A stretch of DNA of 64,000 nucleotides from Prochlorococcus marinus XMU1411 (GTDB lineage Bacteria > Cyanobacteriota > Cyanobacteriia > PCC-6307 > Cyanobiaceae), in assembly GCF_017696075.1 (NCBI RefSeq), contig NZ_JAAORI010000004.1:1-64000 (forward strand), given 5' to 3'. Numbering within the stretch: the stretch's first letter is position 1; each line of letters starts with the position of its first letter. A program made the position numbers and the translations under genes. Below, in pieces: positions 13,211-20,882 of this stretch. A model generated the notes under the pieces. It saw only the letters and a program-made list of their open reading frames with translations. It had not been told where the DNA came from and ran no database searches.

Positions 13211-14467
13211 ATGAAGTTATCTAGCCTTCAACAATATAGTGTCGTTACCGCAAACTATTGGGCATTTACTCTTACTGACGGTGCATTGAGAATACTAGTT
13301 GTTGGTCATTTTCATGAACTTGGTTATTCAACTCTGCAAATTGCTTTACTTTTTCTTTTCTATGAATTTTTTGGAATAATTACAAATCTTTTTGGAGGAT
13401 GGATAGGGGCAAGATATGGGTTGAGACTTACTTTATGGATAGGAACGATTCTGCAAATTCTTGCTCTTTTCATGCTGATTCCAGTCAAAGAGAATTGGTC
13501 AATAATCTTTAGCGTCTCATACGTTATGTTAGCCCAAGCACTTAGTGGGGTAGCAAAAGATTTAAATAAAATGAGTGCAAAAAGTGCCGTTAAATCAATA
13601 GTTCCAGATTCAGAAGAGAATAATCAAAATAGTCAAAAACAATTATTTAAGTGGGTTTCAATTTTAACAGGATCTAAAAATGCACTTAAGGGTGTTGGTT
13701 TCTTCCTAGGGGGTCTCTTATACAAGCTATTGGGCTTTAATAATGCAGTTGGAATAATGGGTTTAGGTCTATGCTTCGCATTCTTTTTAACTTTATGTCT
13801 TCCTAAAGATTCAGGGAAAATGAAAAGAAAGCCAATTTTTAAAGACCTTTATTCAAAGTCTAAAGGTATTAATATTCTTTCAAGTGCAAGGTTTTTCTTA
13901 TTTGGTGCAAGAGATGTCTGGTTTGTAGTAGCTCTTCCAGTATTTTTAGACATTTCTTTTGGATGGGATTATTTAGAAATAGGGCTGTTCTTGGGTGGAT
14001 GGATAATAATCTATGGTTTCTTTCAAGTATTAGCTCCATTACTAAGAAAAGTATGGGGGAAAAATAATAGCCCAACAAAAACTACCGTTCAATTTTGGGG
14101 ACTTATCTTGACGGTTATTCCTTTATTTATTGCAGGAGCATTAAACGGTGATAAATCATTAGGTCCTGTAATTGTTATTGGATTAATAATATTCGGCTTT
14201 ATTTTTGCAATGAATTCATCTACTCATTCCTACTTGATTTTGGCTTATTCAGATAATGAGAAAGTAAGTTTAAATGTTGGTTATTACTATATGGCTAATG
14301 CAGCAGGAAGATTATTTGGAACCCTACTATCGGGCTTATTATTTATGCTCGGTAAAAATGCCACTATTGGTATGCAGTATTGTTTATATACTTCATCTAT
14401 TTTGATTTTTATTGCTTGGCTTACTAGTTCTAAACTACCTTCCTATTCTTCCAACAGCTTCAATTGA
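13211..14467 (+). CDS. arsJ: ArsJ, organoarsenical (1-arseno-3-phosphoglycerate) efflux MFS permease
   Basis: 418 residues with about 12 membrane segments. The start MKLSSLQQYSVVTANYWAFT and LTDGALRILVVGHFHELGYS are characteristic of ArsJ; FGGWIGARYGLR is the MFS loop 2-3 motif. It exports the arsenate-phosphoglycerate adduct made by the adjacent GAPDH. The C-terminus overlaps the convergent pstS gene by 33 bases. Confidence 0.92.
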   Translation: MKLSSLQQYSVVTANYWAFTLTDGALRILVVGHFHELGYSTLQIALLFLFYEFFGIITNLFGGWIGARYGLRLTLWIGTILQILALFMLIPVKENWSIIFSVSYVMLAQALSGVAKDLNKMSAKSAVKSIVPDSEENNQNSQKQLFKWVSILTGSKNALKGVGFFLGGLLYKLLGFNNAVGIMGLGLCFAFFLTLCLPKDSGKMKRKPIFKDLYSKSKGINILSSARFFLFGARDVWFVVALPVFLDISFGWDYLEIGLFLGGWIIIYGFFQVLAPLLRKVWGKNNSPTKTTVQFWGLILTVIPLFIAGALNGDKSLGPVIVIGLIIFGFIFAMNSSTHSYLILAYSDNEKVSLNVGYYYMANAAGRLFGTLLSGLLFMLGKNATIGMQYCLYTSSILIFIAWLTSSKLPSYSSNSFN

Positions 14468-15406
14468 TTTTTTTAAAATTTCACCTTTCAAGGGAACGAA
14501 ACCCAAGGCAGGAGCTTTATCTTGGTATTCATCGCTGAGCAATTTATAGAATGTATCTTGAATTGCCTTAGTATTCCTTCCATTGCCTGTTTCATAAGCA
14601 AGTATCCAAGTTAAGGTTGCTATTGGATAAGCTCCTTTAGCAATGGGGTTTGGATTTTTACCAGCCAAGTTCTTATCAAGAGTTATTCCATTTAAAGCTA
14701 TCGCGCCTGATTCAGTATTAGGGGTAACGAATTCACCAGATAGGTTTTGAAGTGCAGCAGCTTTAACATTGCCTTTAATATATGACTGGTTTACATAACC
14801 GATTGCGCCAGGAGTGTTTTGAATAACACCTGCAACACCAGAATTCCCTTTTGCTCCAACTCCCGAAGGCCATTTAACAGATTTACCAGTACCTAGATTC
14901 CAGGTTTTAGAGAAAGCCTCCATAGAATTTGTAAAAGCTTTAGTCGTGCCTGAGCCATCAGAACGATGGGCCCAAGTTAATTTACCTGACTTACATCCTA
15001 ATTCCTTCCAATTTTTAATCATTCCCATTGCTACTTGAACAGCTTGTTCTTGTGTTAGTTTCAAGTCGCAATCGTAGTTATATCCAAACGCAATTGTTCC
15101 ACCTACCATCGGTATTTGAACAAGTCCTCTAGTAACTTTTTTTATATCAGAATCTTTCATTGGATCGTCAGAGGCTCCAAAATTAACAGTTTCATCTATG
15201 AAAGCTTTTCTTCCAGATCCAGAACCTACTGCTTGATAATTAACTCTAGGGCCTCCAGATTTAGCTAAGTCAAAAAACCACCTAGTATAAATCTTCGAAG
15301 GGAATGATGCACCAGCACCACTCAATCTTTTTGAAGCAATCGCAGATGGAGAAAGCATTAATGAAATTGCAGAAGATAAAATGAGAGTTTTTTTGAAAAT
15401 ACTCAT
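14435..15406 (-). CDS. pstS: Phosphate-binding periplasmic protein PstS
   Basis: 323 residues: signal peptide (MSIFKKTLILSSAISLMLSP...), then LSGAGASFPSKIYTRWF, the phosphate-binding SGSGRKAFIDETVNFGASDD and HRSDGSGTTKAF. It is the soluble substrate-binding part of the high-affinity Pst phosphate ABC transporter; pstCAB are not in the window. Placing it with arsenate resistance makes sense because phosphate-starved cells also import arsenate. The promoter region contains a TTGATATA-rich palindrome resembling the ArsR operator of the same module. Confidence 0.95.
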   Translation of the reverse strand: MSIFKKTLILSSAISLMLSPSAIASKRLSGAGASFPSKIYTRWFFDLAKSGGPRVNYQAVGSGSGRKAFIDETVNFGASDDPMKDSDIKKVTRGLVQIPMVGGTIAFGYNYDCDLKLTQEQAVQVAMGMIKNWKELGCKSGKLTWAHRSDGSGTTKAFTNSMEAFSKTWNLGTGKSVKWPSGVGAKGNSGVAGVIQNTPGAIGYVNQSYIKGNVKAAALQNLSGEFVTPNTESGAIALNGITLDKNLAGKNPNPIAKGAYPIATLTWILAYETGNGRNTKAIQDTFYKLLSDEYQDKAPALGFVPLKGEILKKSIEAVGRIGR

Positions 15407-15496
15407 TAGCCACTTAGATTGAAGACAATTTATTTATAGCATCAAACAAAAAGCGAAATACAAAGATTAAGAAATACATCAAAATATTTTGATATA

Positions 15497-15512
15497 ATCA
15501 ATAATTATTGAT
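15497..15512. promoter_or_regulatory. Palindrome upstream of pstS
   Basis: ATCAATAATTATTGAT is a perfect 16-bp palindrome, followed by ATATAC and preceded by TTTTGATATA. It shares TTGATAT with the arsR-gap operator. Could be an ArsR site or a different starvation regulator site; the PhoB consensus was not recognised. Confidence 0.45.
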
Positions 15513-15536
15513 ATATACGACCTGTTCGCTCTTTTT

Positions 15537-15557
15537 AAACGCTTATTACTTGCATAA
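15537..15557 (+). pseudogene. KRLLLA-stop stub
   Basis: AAACGCTTATTACTTGCATAA reads K-R-L-L-L-A-stop, followed by an A-run and the palindrome-hairpin element. Matches the stub at 2499-2522. Confidence 0.4.
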
Positions 15558-15601
15558 AAAAGAGGGTTTTATCCCTCTATGTTCGATCGACTGTCAATCA
15601 A
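15557..15601 (-). promoter_or_regulatory. Recurrent palindrome with strong hairpin-T
   Basis: Minus strand: TTGATTGACAGTCGATC, GAACATA, GAGGGATAAAACCCTC, TTTTTT. Close match to 10685-10735. No minus-strand gene follows except the KRLLLA stub on the other strand. Confidence 0.5.
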
Positions 15602-15638
15602 TGATATTTTACAGCTCCTAAAGCACTAGGTCTTTGTT

Positions 15639-15656
15639 TAGCGATTATTTAGCGAT
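15639..15656. repeat. Right arm-type repeats of module 6
   Basis: TAGCGAT at 15639-15645 and 15650-15656, 131 bp before the tRNA fragment core. AGCACTAGGTC precedes it (15622-15632). Confidence 0.7.
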
Positions 15657-15783
15657 TAATTGTATATCTAAGGATAATTTTGTATAACTTTGGCCTATTT
15701 TTAAGACTCGTAATTTTGTAGATATAGCAACTAACAAGCTATAGCCTGACTTGTTTATTTAACCCACTGTCTCAAATTGGAGG

Positions 15784-15833
15784 GCGGGTGCTTTGGGAGC
15801 ACTAGGTCGCAGGTTCGTATCCTGTCGCCCCGA
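15784..15833 (+). repeat. tRNA-Pro 3' fragment 6 (one mismatch)
   Basis: A 50-bp copy of tRNA 1412-1461 with one change in the T-loop (TTCGTAT for TTCGAAT). Boundary of modules 6 and 7. Confidence 0.9.
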
Positions 15834-15910
15834 CCATTTAAAAACCAATTCATACAAAAGATTTTTTTCGAGACTCTCTTTTCATTGCCAACTATAAGAA
15901 ATATAAGAAT

Positions 15911-15928
15911 TAGCAATTATATAGCGAT
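15911..15928. repeat. Left arm-type repeats of module 7
   Basis: TAGCAAT (15911-15917) and TAGCGAT (15922-15928), 11-bp period; inverted AATCGCTT follows at about 15961. Confidence 0.6.
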
Positions 15929-15983
15929 TATTTGCTACACCTTGCATAACCTTGCCACCTCAATCGCTTTTAATCAAAACTAT

Positions 15984-16154
15984 TTAGTAATGAAAAAAAG
16001 GTACTTCCTCTACTTGTTTTGGAGAATAATGACATATACCAAACTGCATACATTCCATTTGGTCATCACTTAATTTTCTTTCAAATGAAATCGCATAAAT
16101 AAAAGAATTAAAAGCATTTTGGAACTTATGTTTAATAGGATTTCCGCAAGCCAT
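15984..16154 (-). CDS. Small Cys-containing protein, 56 aa
   Basis: MACGNPIKHKFQNAFNSFIY continues with KLSDDQMECMQFGICHYSPK and ends VPFFHY. The start has a strong GGAGGTTAATT ribosome binding site. Three Cys, no signal peptide. No family is recognised. Confidence 0.6.
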   Translation of the reverse strand: MACGNPIKHKFQNAFNSFIYAISFERKLSDDQMECMQFGICHYSPKQVEEVPFFHY

Positions 16155-16341
16155 AATTAACCTCCTTTGATCTAGTAGTTATTTAGTATCACTTACTTTT
16201 AAAATCAAGAGTCCAAATACTTAAGAAAAAAAACCAATTAATCTATTTTTTATATTTCACTTTTCTAATAAAGAGTATTTTTGCTCTAGGAAATTTAAAT
16301 CATTGCATCTAATTTAGTTCCACTGATTGAGGTTTAACTTC

Positions 16342-16449
16342 ATGAGTACTTACAAAACAAAATACTTCAAAAATACCAAGAAGATCGATAACACTCTTTG
16401 GTTAGACAAATTAATTAATCAACTCGAGAAAAAAACAAAAGGAGTTTAA
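16342..16449 (+). CDS. Small WLDxLINQxE-family protein, 35 aa
   Basis: MSTYKTKYFKNTKKIDNTLW then LDKLINQLEKKTKGV. The WLDKLINQLE segment matches WLDELINQIE of the 47-aa protein at 34817-34960, so both belong to one unnamed family. It ends 2 bases before the next gene. Confidence 0.55.
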   Translation: MSTYKTKYFKNTKKIDNTLWLDKLINQLEKKTKGV

Positions 16450-16451
16450 TT

Positions 16452-16622
16452 ATGAATACTTTCAGGAATAAACAATTCAAAAACGAATTAGATCCTAAGT
16501 ATGCGTTTTATGATTGTCTCCGTAGTTGCGAACTTAAAAGTTCTTCTGAAAAAACTTTAGAAGAATGTGTAGACAGTTGTGATTGGGAATCCTTGTCAGA
16601 TGATTTAGATTCCCAAAAATAA
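16452..16622 (+). CDS. Twin-CxxxC small protein, 56 aa
   Basis: MNTFRNKQFKNELDPKYAFY is followed by D-CLRSC and, 12 residues later, CVDSC: two CxxxC motifs in a predicted helical hairpin. The 55-aa protein at 33956-34123 has the same layout (CITSC...CTTAC). Such twin CxxxC hairpins form two disulfides in other small proteins, but no family link was seen. RBS GGAG at the end of the preceding gene. Confidence 0.58.
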   Translation: MNTFRNKQFKNELDPKYAFYDCLRSCELKSSSEKTLEECVDSCDWESLSDDLDSQK

Positions 16623-16693
16623 GAATTTAAACTCTATTCAATATTGATTATTTCGTTATAGAGTTTTTTTATAAATTTAAGGAGGGTAATCTT

Positions 16694-16852
16694 ATGACCA
16701 ACCTTGCTATAGAGCTACTTGTATTAACTGTGGTTTTAATAAATTTCGGAGCAATTCTCACAGCTAATATTTATTCAAAATCATTAGAAGAAAATAAACG
16801 CAATAGATTATTTTGCGGAAAATCTTTGAGTAACCCTTATTGCATTATTTGA
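16694..16852 (+). CDS. Small membrane protein, 52 aa
   Basis: MTNLAIELLVLTVVLINFGA begins one membrane helix, followed by a basic, Cys-containing tail (RLFCGKSLSNPYCII). A strong GGAGGGTAATCTT ribosome binding site precedes the ATG. No family is recognised. Confidence 0.58.
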   Translation: MTNLAIELLVLTVVLINFGAILTANIYSKSLEENKRNRLFCGKSLSNPYCII

Positions 16853-16869
16853 TAAAAATTACTCCCTTG

Positions 16870-16905
16870 TAGCACTAGGTTTCAGCTCAGGAATTATTTA
16901 GCGAT
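16870..16905 (+). repeat. Decayed attachment/arm remnant inside module 7
   Basis: TAGCACTAGGTTTCAG (tRNA-like, compare GAGCACTAGGTCGCAG) followed by one TAGCGAT (16899-16905); the position 11 bp earlier reads CAGGAAT. Likely the former right end of a TAGCGAT-type element. Confidence 0.45.
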
Positions 16906-17149
16906 TATTTGCATATCTATGCCATGCATTGCTGAATATATGGAGGAGTTAGAGGGGAATAATTGCTTTAACTAACAAATAGAAATTAAAATAATTATTT
17001 TGTATCCATTAAATTCATCATCGAAGAGATTAAGTATTTAAGTATTTGAACTTCTTATTAAAAGTGTTTTCAAATTTTAATTTGTTAAGAAATTACAGTT
17101 GTAAATTTCAAGTTAATATATAATTTCAAAAAATTTAAATCTTAAAAAA

Positions 17150-18142
17150 GTGAAAAAAATAATCTTTCCACTCTTAGCTTTTATTGCATTACCCACATCT
17201 ATTCAAGCAAATATTGATCCTAAAGTTGCTGAGATTTGCATGAAAGCCGCTGACTTTAAAGGTTGCGTTGAAAGTATGTCTGGTCCAACAAATAAAAATA
17301 GTTCTCCGGTAAGTTCTAAATATGATGAGGCCTTAATTTTCTTTGAAGCAGGTGACACGTCCTCTGCAATGAAAAAGATTAATTCTTTTATTAAAGATAA
17401 TAATTCATCCAAAGAAGCTTATTTAGCTAGAGGAATCATTTATAGCTACGACTTGATGGAGAATGAAAAGGCCATGGAAGATTTTAATAAAGCTATCGAA
17501 ATAGATGATCAATATGCCATAGCTTATGCTCTTAGAGCAGATCACTTGTACTGGGAATTAGGGAACGCCTCACAAGCAAAAAAAGATATTGAGAAAGCCT
17601 ATAAATTATCTCCGCAAGATACCTATGTGAATCTCGCGAGAGGGAATATACTTCTTGATTATGCTTACGTATTAATAGATAAAAATAAAAATGATTTAGC
17701 TATTAGCAATGCAAAAAGTTCAATAACAAGTTTTGAAAAAGTAATTTCAGATAAAAACCCTGAAAAGAATTTAATAATAAAAAGATTGTTCCCCTTAGGT
17801 GTTACATATGAAGCTCACTCCTATCTAGGCGATGCAAATTTTGACATTTTATATATCGCTTACAAAAATAATGGTGACCGAAATGGTGCTAAGAAATATT
17901 TAAAAGATTCGATAAATCATTACACAAATGCAATCGCTATTGCTCCAAGCCAAGAAGAATCTGAAAAATACGAAATCGAAAGGGATTTTGATATGATCAC
18001 ACTTGCAGAACTTCATTTGTATAGAGGTAATGCCTACAGTTGGATAACAAAAGATTGGAAAAAAGCATGTAAAGATTGGAAAGTTTCCAGAAAGCTAGGA
18101 AACGAAGAAGCCGGCGTAAATGCAAGACAATGGAGATGCTAA
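17150..18142 (+). CDS. Exported TPR-repeat protein, 330 aa
   Basis: The GTG start gives the signal peptide MKKIIFPLLAFIALPTSIQA. After a Cys-containing linker come tetratricopeptide repeats: AYLARGIIYSYDLMENEKAM, MEDFNKAIEIDDQYAIAYAL and a following unit ending KKDIEKAYKLSPQDTY, and later ITSFEKVIS and INHYTNAIAIAPSQEE. The C-terminal CKDWKVSRKLGNEEA is the usual TPR end. It probably scaffolds protein interactions in the periplasm or at the membrane; no partner can be named. Confidence 0.82.
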   Translation: MKKIIFPLLAFIALPTSIQANIDPKVAEICMKAADFKGCVESMSGPTNKNSSPVSSKYDEALIFFEAGDTSSAMKKINSFIKDNNSSKEAYLARGIIYSYDLMENEKAMEDFNKAIEIDDQYAIAYALRADHLYWELGNASQAKKDIEKAYKLSPQDTYVNLARGNILLDYAYVLIDKNKNDLAISNAKSSITSFEKVISDKNPEKNLIIKRLFPLGVTYEAHSYLGDANFDILYIAYKNNGDRNGAKKYLKDSINHYTNAIAIAPSQEESEKYEIERDFDMITLAELHLYRGNAYSWITKDWKKACKDWKVSRKLGNEEAGVNARQWRC

Positions 18143-18156
18143 ATAAATTTTTCGAA

Positions 18157-18174
18157 GTGGACAAATAGTTGAAA
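18157..18174. repeat. Right arm-type repeats of module 7
   Basis: GTGGACA (18157-18163), AATA, GTTGAAA (18168-18174), 92 bp before fragment 7. The following AAAATATTGCTTGAT...CAGAACTAAG aligns with the right end of module 1. Confidence 0.65.
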
Positions 18175-18266
18175 AATATTGCTTGATTTTTCTAATTAAA
18201 CTGGGCAGAACTAAGAAAGAATTCAGACATAGCCTGGAACCACTAGTTCTTGCAATATGTGCTTAA

Positions 18267-18312
18267 GTGCTTTAGGAGCACTAGGTCGCAGGTTCGAATC
18301 CTGTCGACCCGA
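18267..18312 (+). repeat. tRNA-Pro 3' fragment 7 (two mismatches)
   Basis: A 46-bp copy with changes in the anticodon loop (TTTAGGA) and acceptor (CGACCCGA). Boundary of modules 7 and 8. Confidence 0.88.
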
Positions 18313-18321
18313 CTCTAATAA

Positions 18322-18921
18322 TCAAAATCTAACTCTTAATCCTATTGTTCCATTTGAATAGTTTCCATTATTTATTATGACTGTTGAGTTATTAACAGTA
18401 GCAAAGGTAAGTTCTGGTATTACAATTGTTTGACCCTTGAAAAAAACTTCTACTTGATCGGATGTTTTATAACTTACACCATAACCAATCCCGTAAGAGG
18501 ATCCCGAATCAGAAGCACCATCAAAGTCAACATTAGTAGCTCCTAAAGACGCTCCAATAAATGGACTCCATTGTTTGTCTTCTCTAAAATCGTAATAAAC
18601 CGAACCCATAATAGAATCGATTGTCGAATCAGCTTTAACAGTGTATCCAAGCCATGAAGTCTTATCGGATTGTCCTCTAACCCAGGTCCCTTCGACACGA
18701 ACTTTACCAAAATCATATCCATAGCCTAAATCCAGACCTAAGCCCGTTTCAAATTCAATATCGGAACTTACTCCTGATACATCAATATCTCCTATTTGAC
18801 TACCACCGATACTTCCTGTTAAGTATGACCCTTTAGTTGAATATTCATTCGCATATATTGGAGCACTTAATAAAGATAATCCAGTGAAAGTAGCTGAAAT
18901 TAACTTTTTTAATTTTTTCAT
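18322..18921 (-). CDS. Outer-membrane beta-barrel protein (OmpA/opacity-like), 199 aa
   Basis: ATG at 18921 (MKKLKKLISATFTGLSLLSA) is preferred to a TTG two codons earlier; it begins a signal peptide ending near IYANE. The mature protein alternates polar and apolar residues with many Gly/Tyr (GLDLGYGYDFGKVRVEGTWV, WSPFIGASLGATNVDF) and ends in GLRVRF, a C-terminal Phe typical of outer-membrane barrels. Fits an eight-stranded barrel of the OMP_b-brl type. Function unknown. Confidence 0.75.
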   Translation of the reverse strand: MKKLKKLISATFTGLSLLSAPIYANEYSTKGSYLTGSIGGSQIGDIDVSGVSSDIEFETGLGLDLGYGYDFGKVRVEGTWVRGQSDKTSWLGYTVKADSTIDSIMGSVYYDFREDKQWSPFIGASLGATNVDFDGASDSGSSYGIGYGVSYKTSDQVEVFFKGQTIVIPELTFATVNNSTVIINNGNYSNGTIGLRVRF

Positions 18922-19060
18922 AATCAAATTTAATTATTTTGCCAATACTTATACAATGGATTTACAAGAAATTATCTTACATGTCAGTATTTAAAGATAG
19001 AACAACTCGCTTTATACAATGTTAATAATAAATTGAACACAAAAAAAGTTACACCCAAAA

Positions 19061-19166
19061 GTTATATTCTCCAAAATATTTGGCATAACTTTAGAAGAAA
19101 GTTTGGTATTTGGTTATGCCAGACTTATGGCGCAACTATCAAGGGATTTCTGTCGATCCTTTTTTT
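19061..19166. repeat. 106-bp dispersed repeat, copy B
   Basis: Pairs with 2784-2889 without gaps. This copy keeps a longer open frame (HNFRRKFGIWLCQTYGATIK) than copy A. Confidence 0.55.
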
Positions 19167-19234
19167 GTCTAAATATTGAAGTGTTTGCATAATTTCCTAA
19201 CTCTGTTAATTTTAGTGGACTTGAATAAGTTCAA

Positions 19235-19450
19235 ATGCAAGATCAAAGAATTGAAAAGATAGCATCTGTTGCAGTAAACATAACTAAGGTGCTGGTAATA
19301 ACTTATCTAGGCTTCGTAGAAGTATTTAAAATTGGCAAATTACTTAAAGAGAAGTTAGATGGTGAATTTGATATTTCTAGAAAATGGGCTTCACAAGCTT
19401 ATTTGATTCTAAAAAAACGAGAAGCGGAACGAAAAGTAGCGGGAGTTTAA
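19235..19450 (+). CDS. Hypothetical protein with amphipathic helices, 71 aa
   Basis: MQDQRIEKIASVAVNITKVL then VITYLGFVEVFKIGKLLKEK and a basic C-terminus (YLILKKREAERKVAGV). The central VLVITYLGFVEVFK is moderately hydrophobic and may be a membrane segment. No family is recognised. Confidence 0.5.
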   Translation: MQDQRIEKIASVAVNITKVLVITYLGFVEVFKIGKLLKEKLDGEFDISRKWASQAYLILKKREAERKVAGV

Positions 19451-19821
19451 AAATTTTTGCTATAAATTAATTGAGGCCAAACCTCATCAGCACACTCTGC
19501 GTTTGCTGCAAGACATAGATTGATTCAATATAGTTGCGAGTCAATTTAATAACCCTTTCAGTAGTTGGAATTTCTGGGAGGGTTTCTTGTTTAATACCCA
19601 ATTAATAATTAAATTTTTTATTTAATTTATTTATATTTAGCCCAATGAACAGCAACTATATAATTAGCAAAGACTATTAGTAAGAAACTATAGTAAGTTT
19701 AATCATTTTTAAATAGTGTTATTTGCTAAAAATAATAACCTTTAAATAAATAACTAGGATAGGTACTTTACCTAATATTTTTCGTTAGCTGTAGAAGGAA
19801 TCAATTTATTATAAGTATTAA
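19451..19821. other. Non-coding stretch with decayed copy of the 11.1-kb small gene
   Basis: 19631-19773 aligns with 11107-11250, the 37-aa gene and its upstream leader, but carries substitutions that break the frame. Before it, GAGGCCAAACCTC (19472-19484) forms a small hairpin. No intact gene was found. Confidence 0.5.
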
Positions 19822-20136
19822 TTAGCTTCTTCTTACCCAATCAGGAGACCCACTAAACCAATCAGCAATATCATCATTTTTAGGATCAAAATGACTTTCA
19901 GTTTCTAAACCATCAAGTCCAAGTGATTGGATCAGTCCATTTATTCCATCTGAATTTTGTTTCCCATATCTTCTTAAGCTGTTAGCTTTCTTTAACCATG
20001 TCCATATAGTTGAATTATGTTTTGCAAACTTTTCCACATAAATCCTTTCCTCCAATGAGACTGGCTCATCTATTGAAATCCTCTTAACGATATCCTTAAT
20101 TTTTAAACGAGTCTTGTTTGTTAGAAACATAATCAT
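19822..20136 (-). CDS. Hypothetical protein, 104 aa
   Basis: MIMFLTNKTRLKIKDIVKRI then PVSLEERIYVEKFAKHNSTI and WTWLKKANSLRRYGKQNSDG, ending DDIADWFSGSPDWVRRS. Soluble, helical, with a Trp-containing acidic C-terminus. The EERIYVEKFAKHNSTIWTWLKKA segment looks like a helix pair. No family assigned; no neighbouring operon partner. Confidence 0.6.
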   Translation of the reverse strand: MIMFLTNKTRLKIKDIVKRISIDEPVSLEERIYVEKFAKHNSTIWTWLKKANSLRRYGKQNSDGINGLIQSLGLDGLETESHFDPKNDDIADWFSGSPDWVRRS

Positions 20137-20418
20137 AAAAGAAGTTAATGTTTTATAGAAGTTTTTTTTATGAATGTCTTGTCAATCTTTATTTCAAGAA
20201 AAAGTTTGTTTTAGGGTGTTTTCGTACGCAAAAATATTCATTTCAAAATACACAAACTTATTTGGTAATATCTGCTACTTAAGATGATTTGAATAACTTA
20301 TGCACAATCAATAAATATATAAGGTTCTCTAAAAAATTTATTATTTTTTAAAGATTCAAGAAAATCAACTTTTCTTGGTTTACTTAACAGGCCTTACTTA
20401 TAACAACTTTTATAAAAA

Positions 20419-20425
20419 GTGGACA
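20419..20425. repeat. Lone GTGGACA, remnant of a right end
   Basis: GTGGACA followed by AATATTGCTTGAATTATCAG, which aligns with the right-end sequence of modules 1 and 7. The second heptamer and the tRNA fragment are not recognisable. Confidence 0.45.
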
Positions 20426-20468
20426 AATATTGCTTGAATTATCAGGATAAATTTCGGACAAAAGATGC

Positions 20469-20882
20469 TTAGTTGAAAGGCGAAGTGTTATTAGTAGGAG
20501 CTATTAGAAGGATTTCAAAAACTATCCCAGTTAAGGCAATTGGTAAAACCCAAATACCAATAAATCTATGATCAAAAAATCTTAAATGATCTTCACCACT
20601 AAAAACACTTCGTAAAGAAGTAAATAAGGTTTCTGGTTGCTTATAAGATGGCCCATTTTTAGAAGGAGAATATGGCTTAACAAAGGCGGAAGAAGCAGAA
20701 AACTTTACAATTTTTCTTAAAAAATAAATAGGTAAAACCCATATAGCAACAAATCTTCCACCAAGCCACTGTCTTGCATTAGGCAGTGCATACTCTTTGA
20801 TAGATTTATTCTCTGGCATTCCAGATTCTAAATTCTTATAAATTTTTTCTAATGTAGAATCATTACTTGATTTATTGATCAT
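20469..20882 (-). CDS. Membrane protein with duplicated RF-x-x-IWVLPI motif, 137 aa
   Basis: Two hydrophobic segments share a near-identical motif: RFVAIWVLPIYFLRK (about residues 43-57) and RFIGIWVLPIALTG (about 106-119). The intervening loop is polar (SPSKNGPSYKQPETLF). This suggests internal duplication of a helix unit. No chlorophyll-binding ExxNxR motif is visible, and no family is recognised. Confidence 0.55.
   Translation of the reverse strand: MINKSSNDSTLEKIYKNLESGMPENKSIKEYALPNARQWLGGRFVAIWVLPIYFLRKIVKFSASSAFVKPYSPSKNGPSYKQPETLFTSLRSVFSGEDHLRFFDHRFIGIWVLPIALTGIVFEILLIAPTNNTSPFN

Larger units (their letters stand above)
11460..15833. mobile_element. Module 6: arsenate/phosphate cargo with TAGCGAT arms
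   Basis: Bounded by tRNA fragments 5 and 6. TAGCGAT-TAAA-TAGCGAT at 11535-11552 and TAGCGAT-TATT-TAGCGAT at 15639-15656, 131 bp before fragment 6. Cargo: arsR, gap, arsJ, pstS. Confidence 0.78.
15834..18312. mobile_element. Module 7 (composite): TAGCGAT left end, GTGGACA right end
   Basis: The left arms are TAGCAAT/TAGCGAT (15911-15928) but the right arms before fragment 7 are GTGGACA/GTTGAAA (18157-18174). A lone TAGCGAT with tRNA-like TAGCACTAGGT at 16870-16905 probably marks the lost internal boundary, so two elements seem fused. Cargo: four very small proteins, then a TPR protein. Confidence 0.6.

Noticed and set aside
15777-16073. 98-aa plus-strand frame starting MEGGCFGSTRSQVRILSPRP
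   Set aside because: It is the translation of tRNA fragment 6 and non-coding flank; the real gene here is the minus-strand 56-aa protein with a good ribosome binding site.
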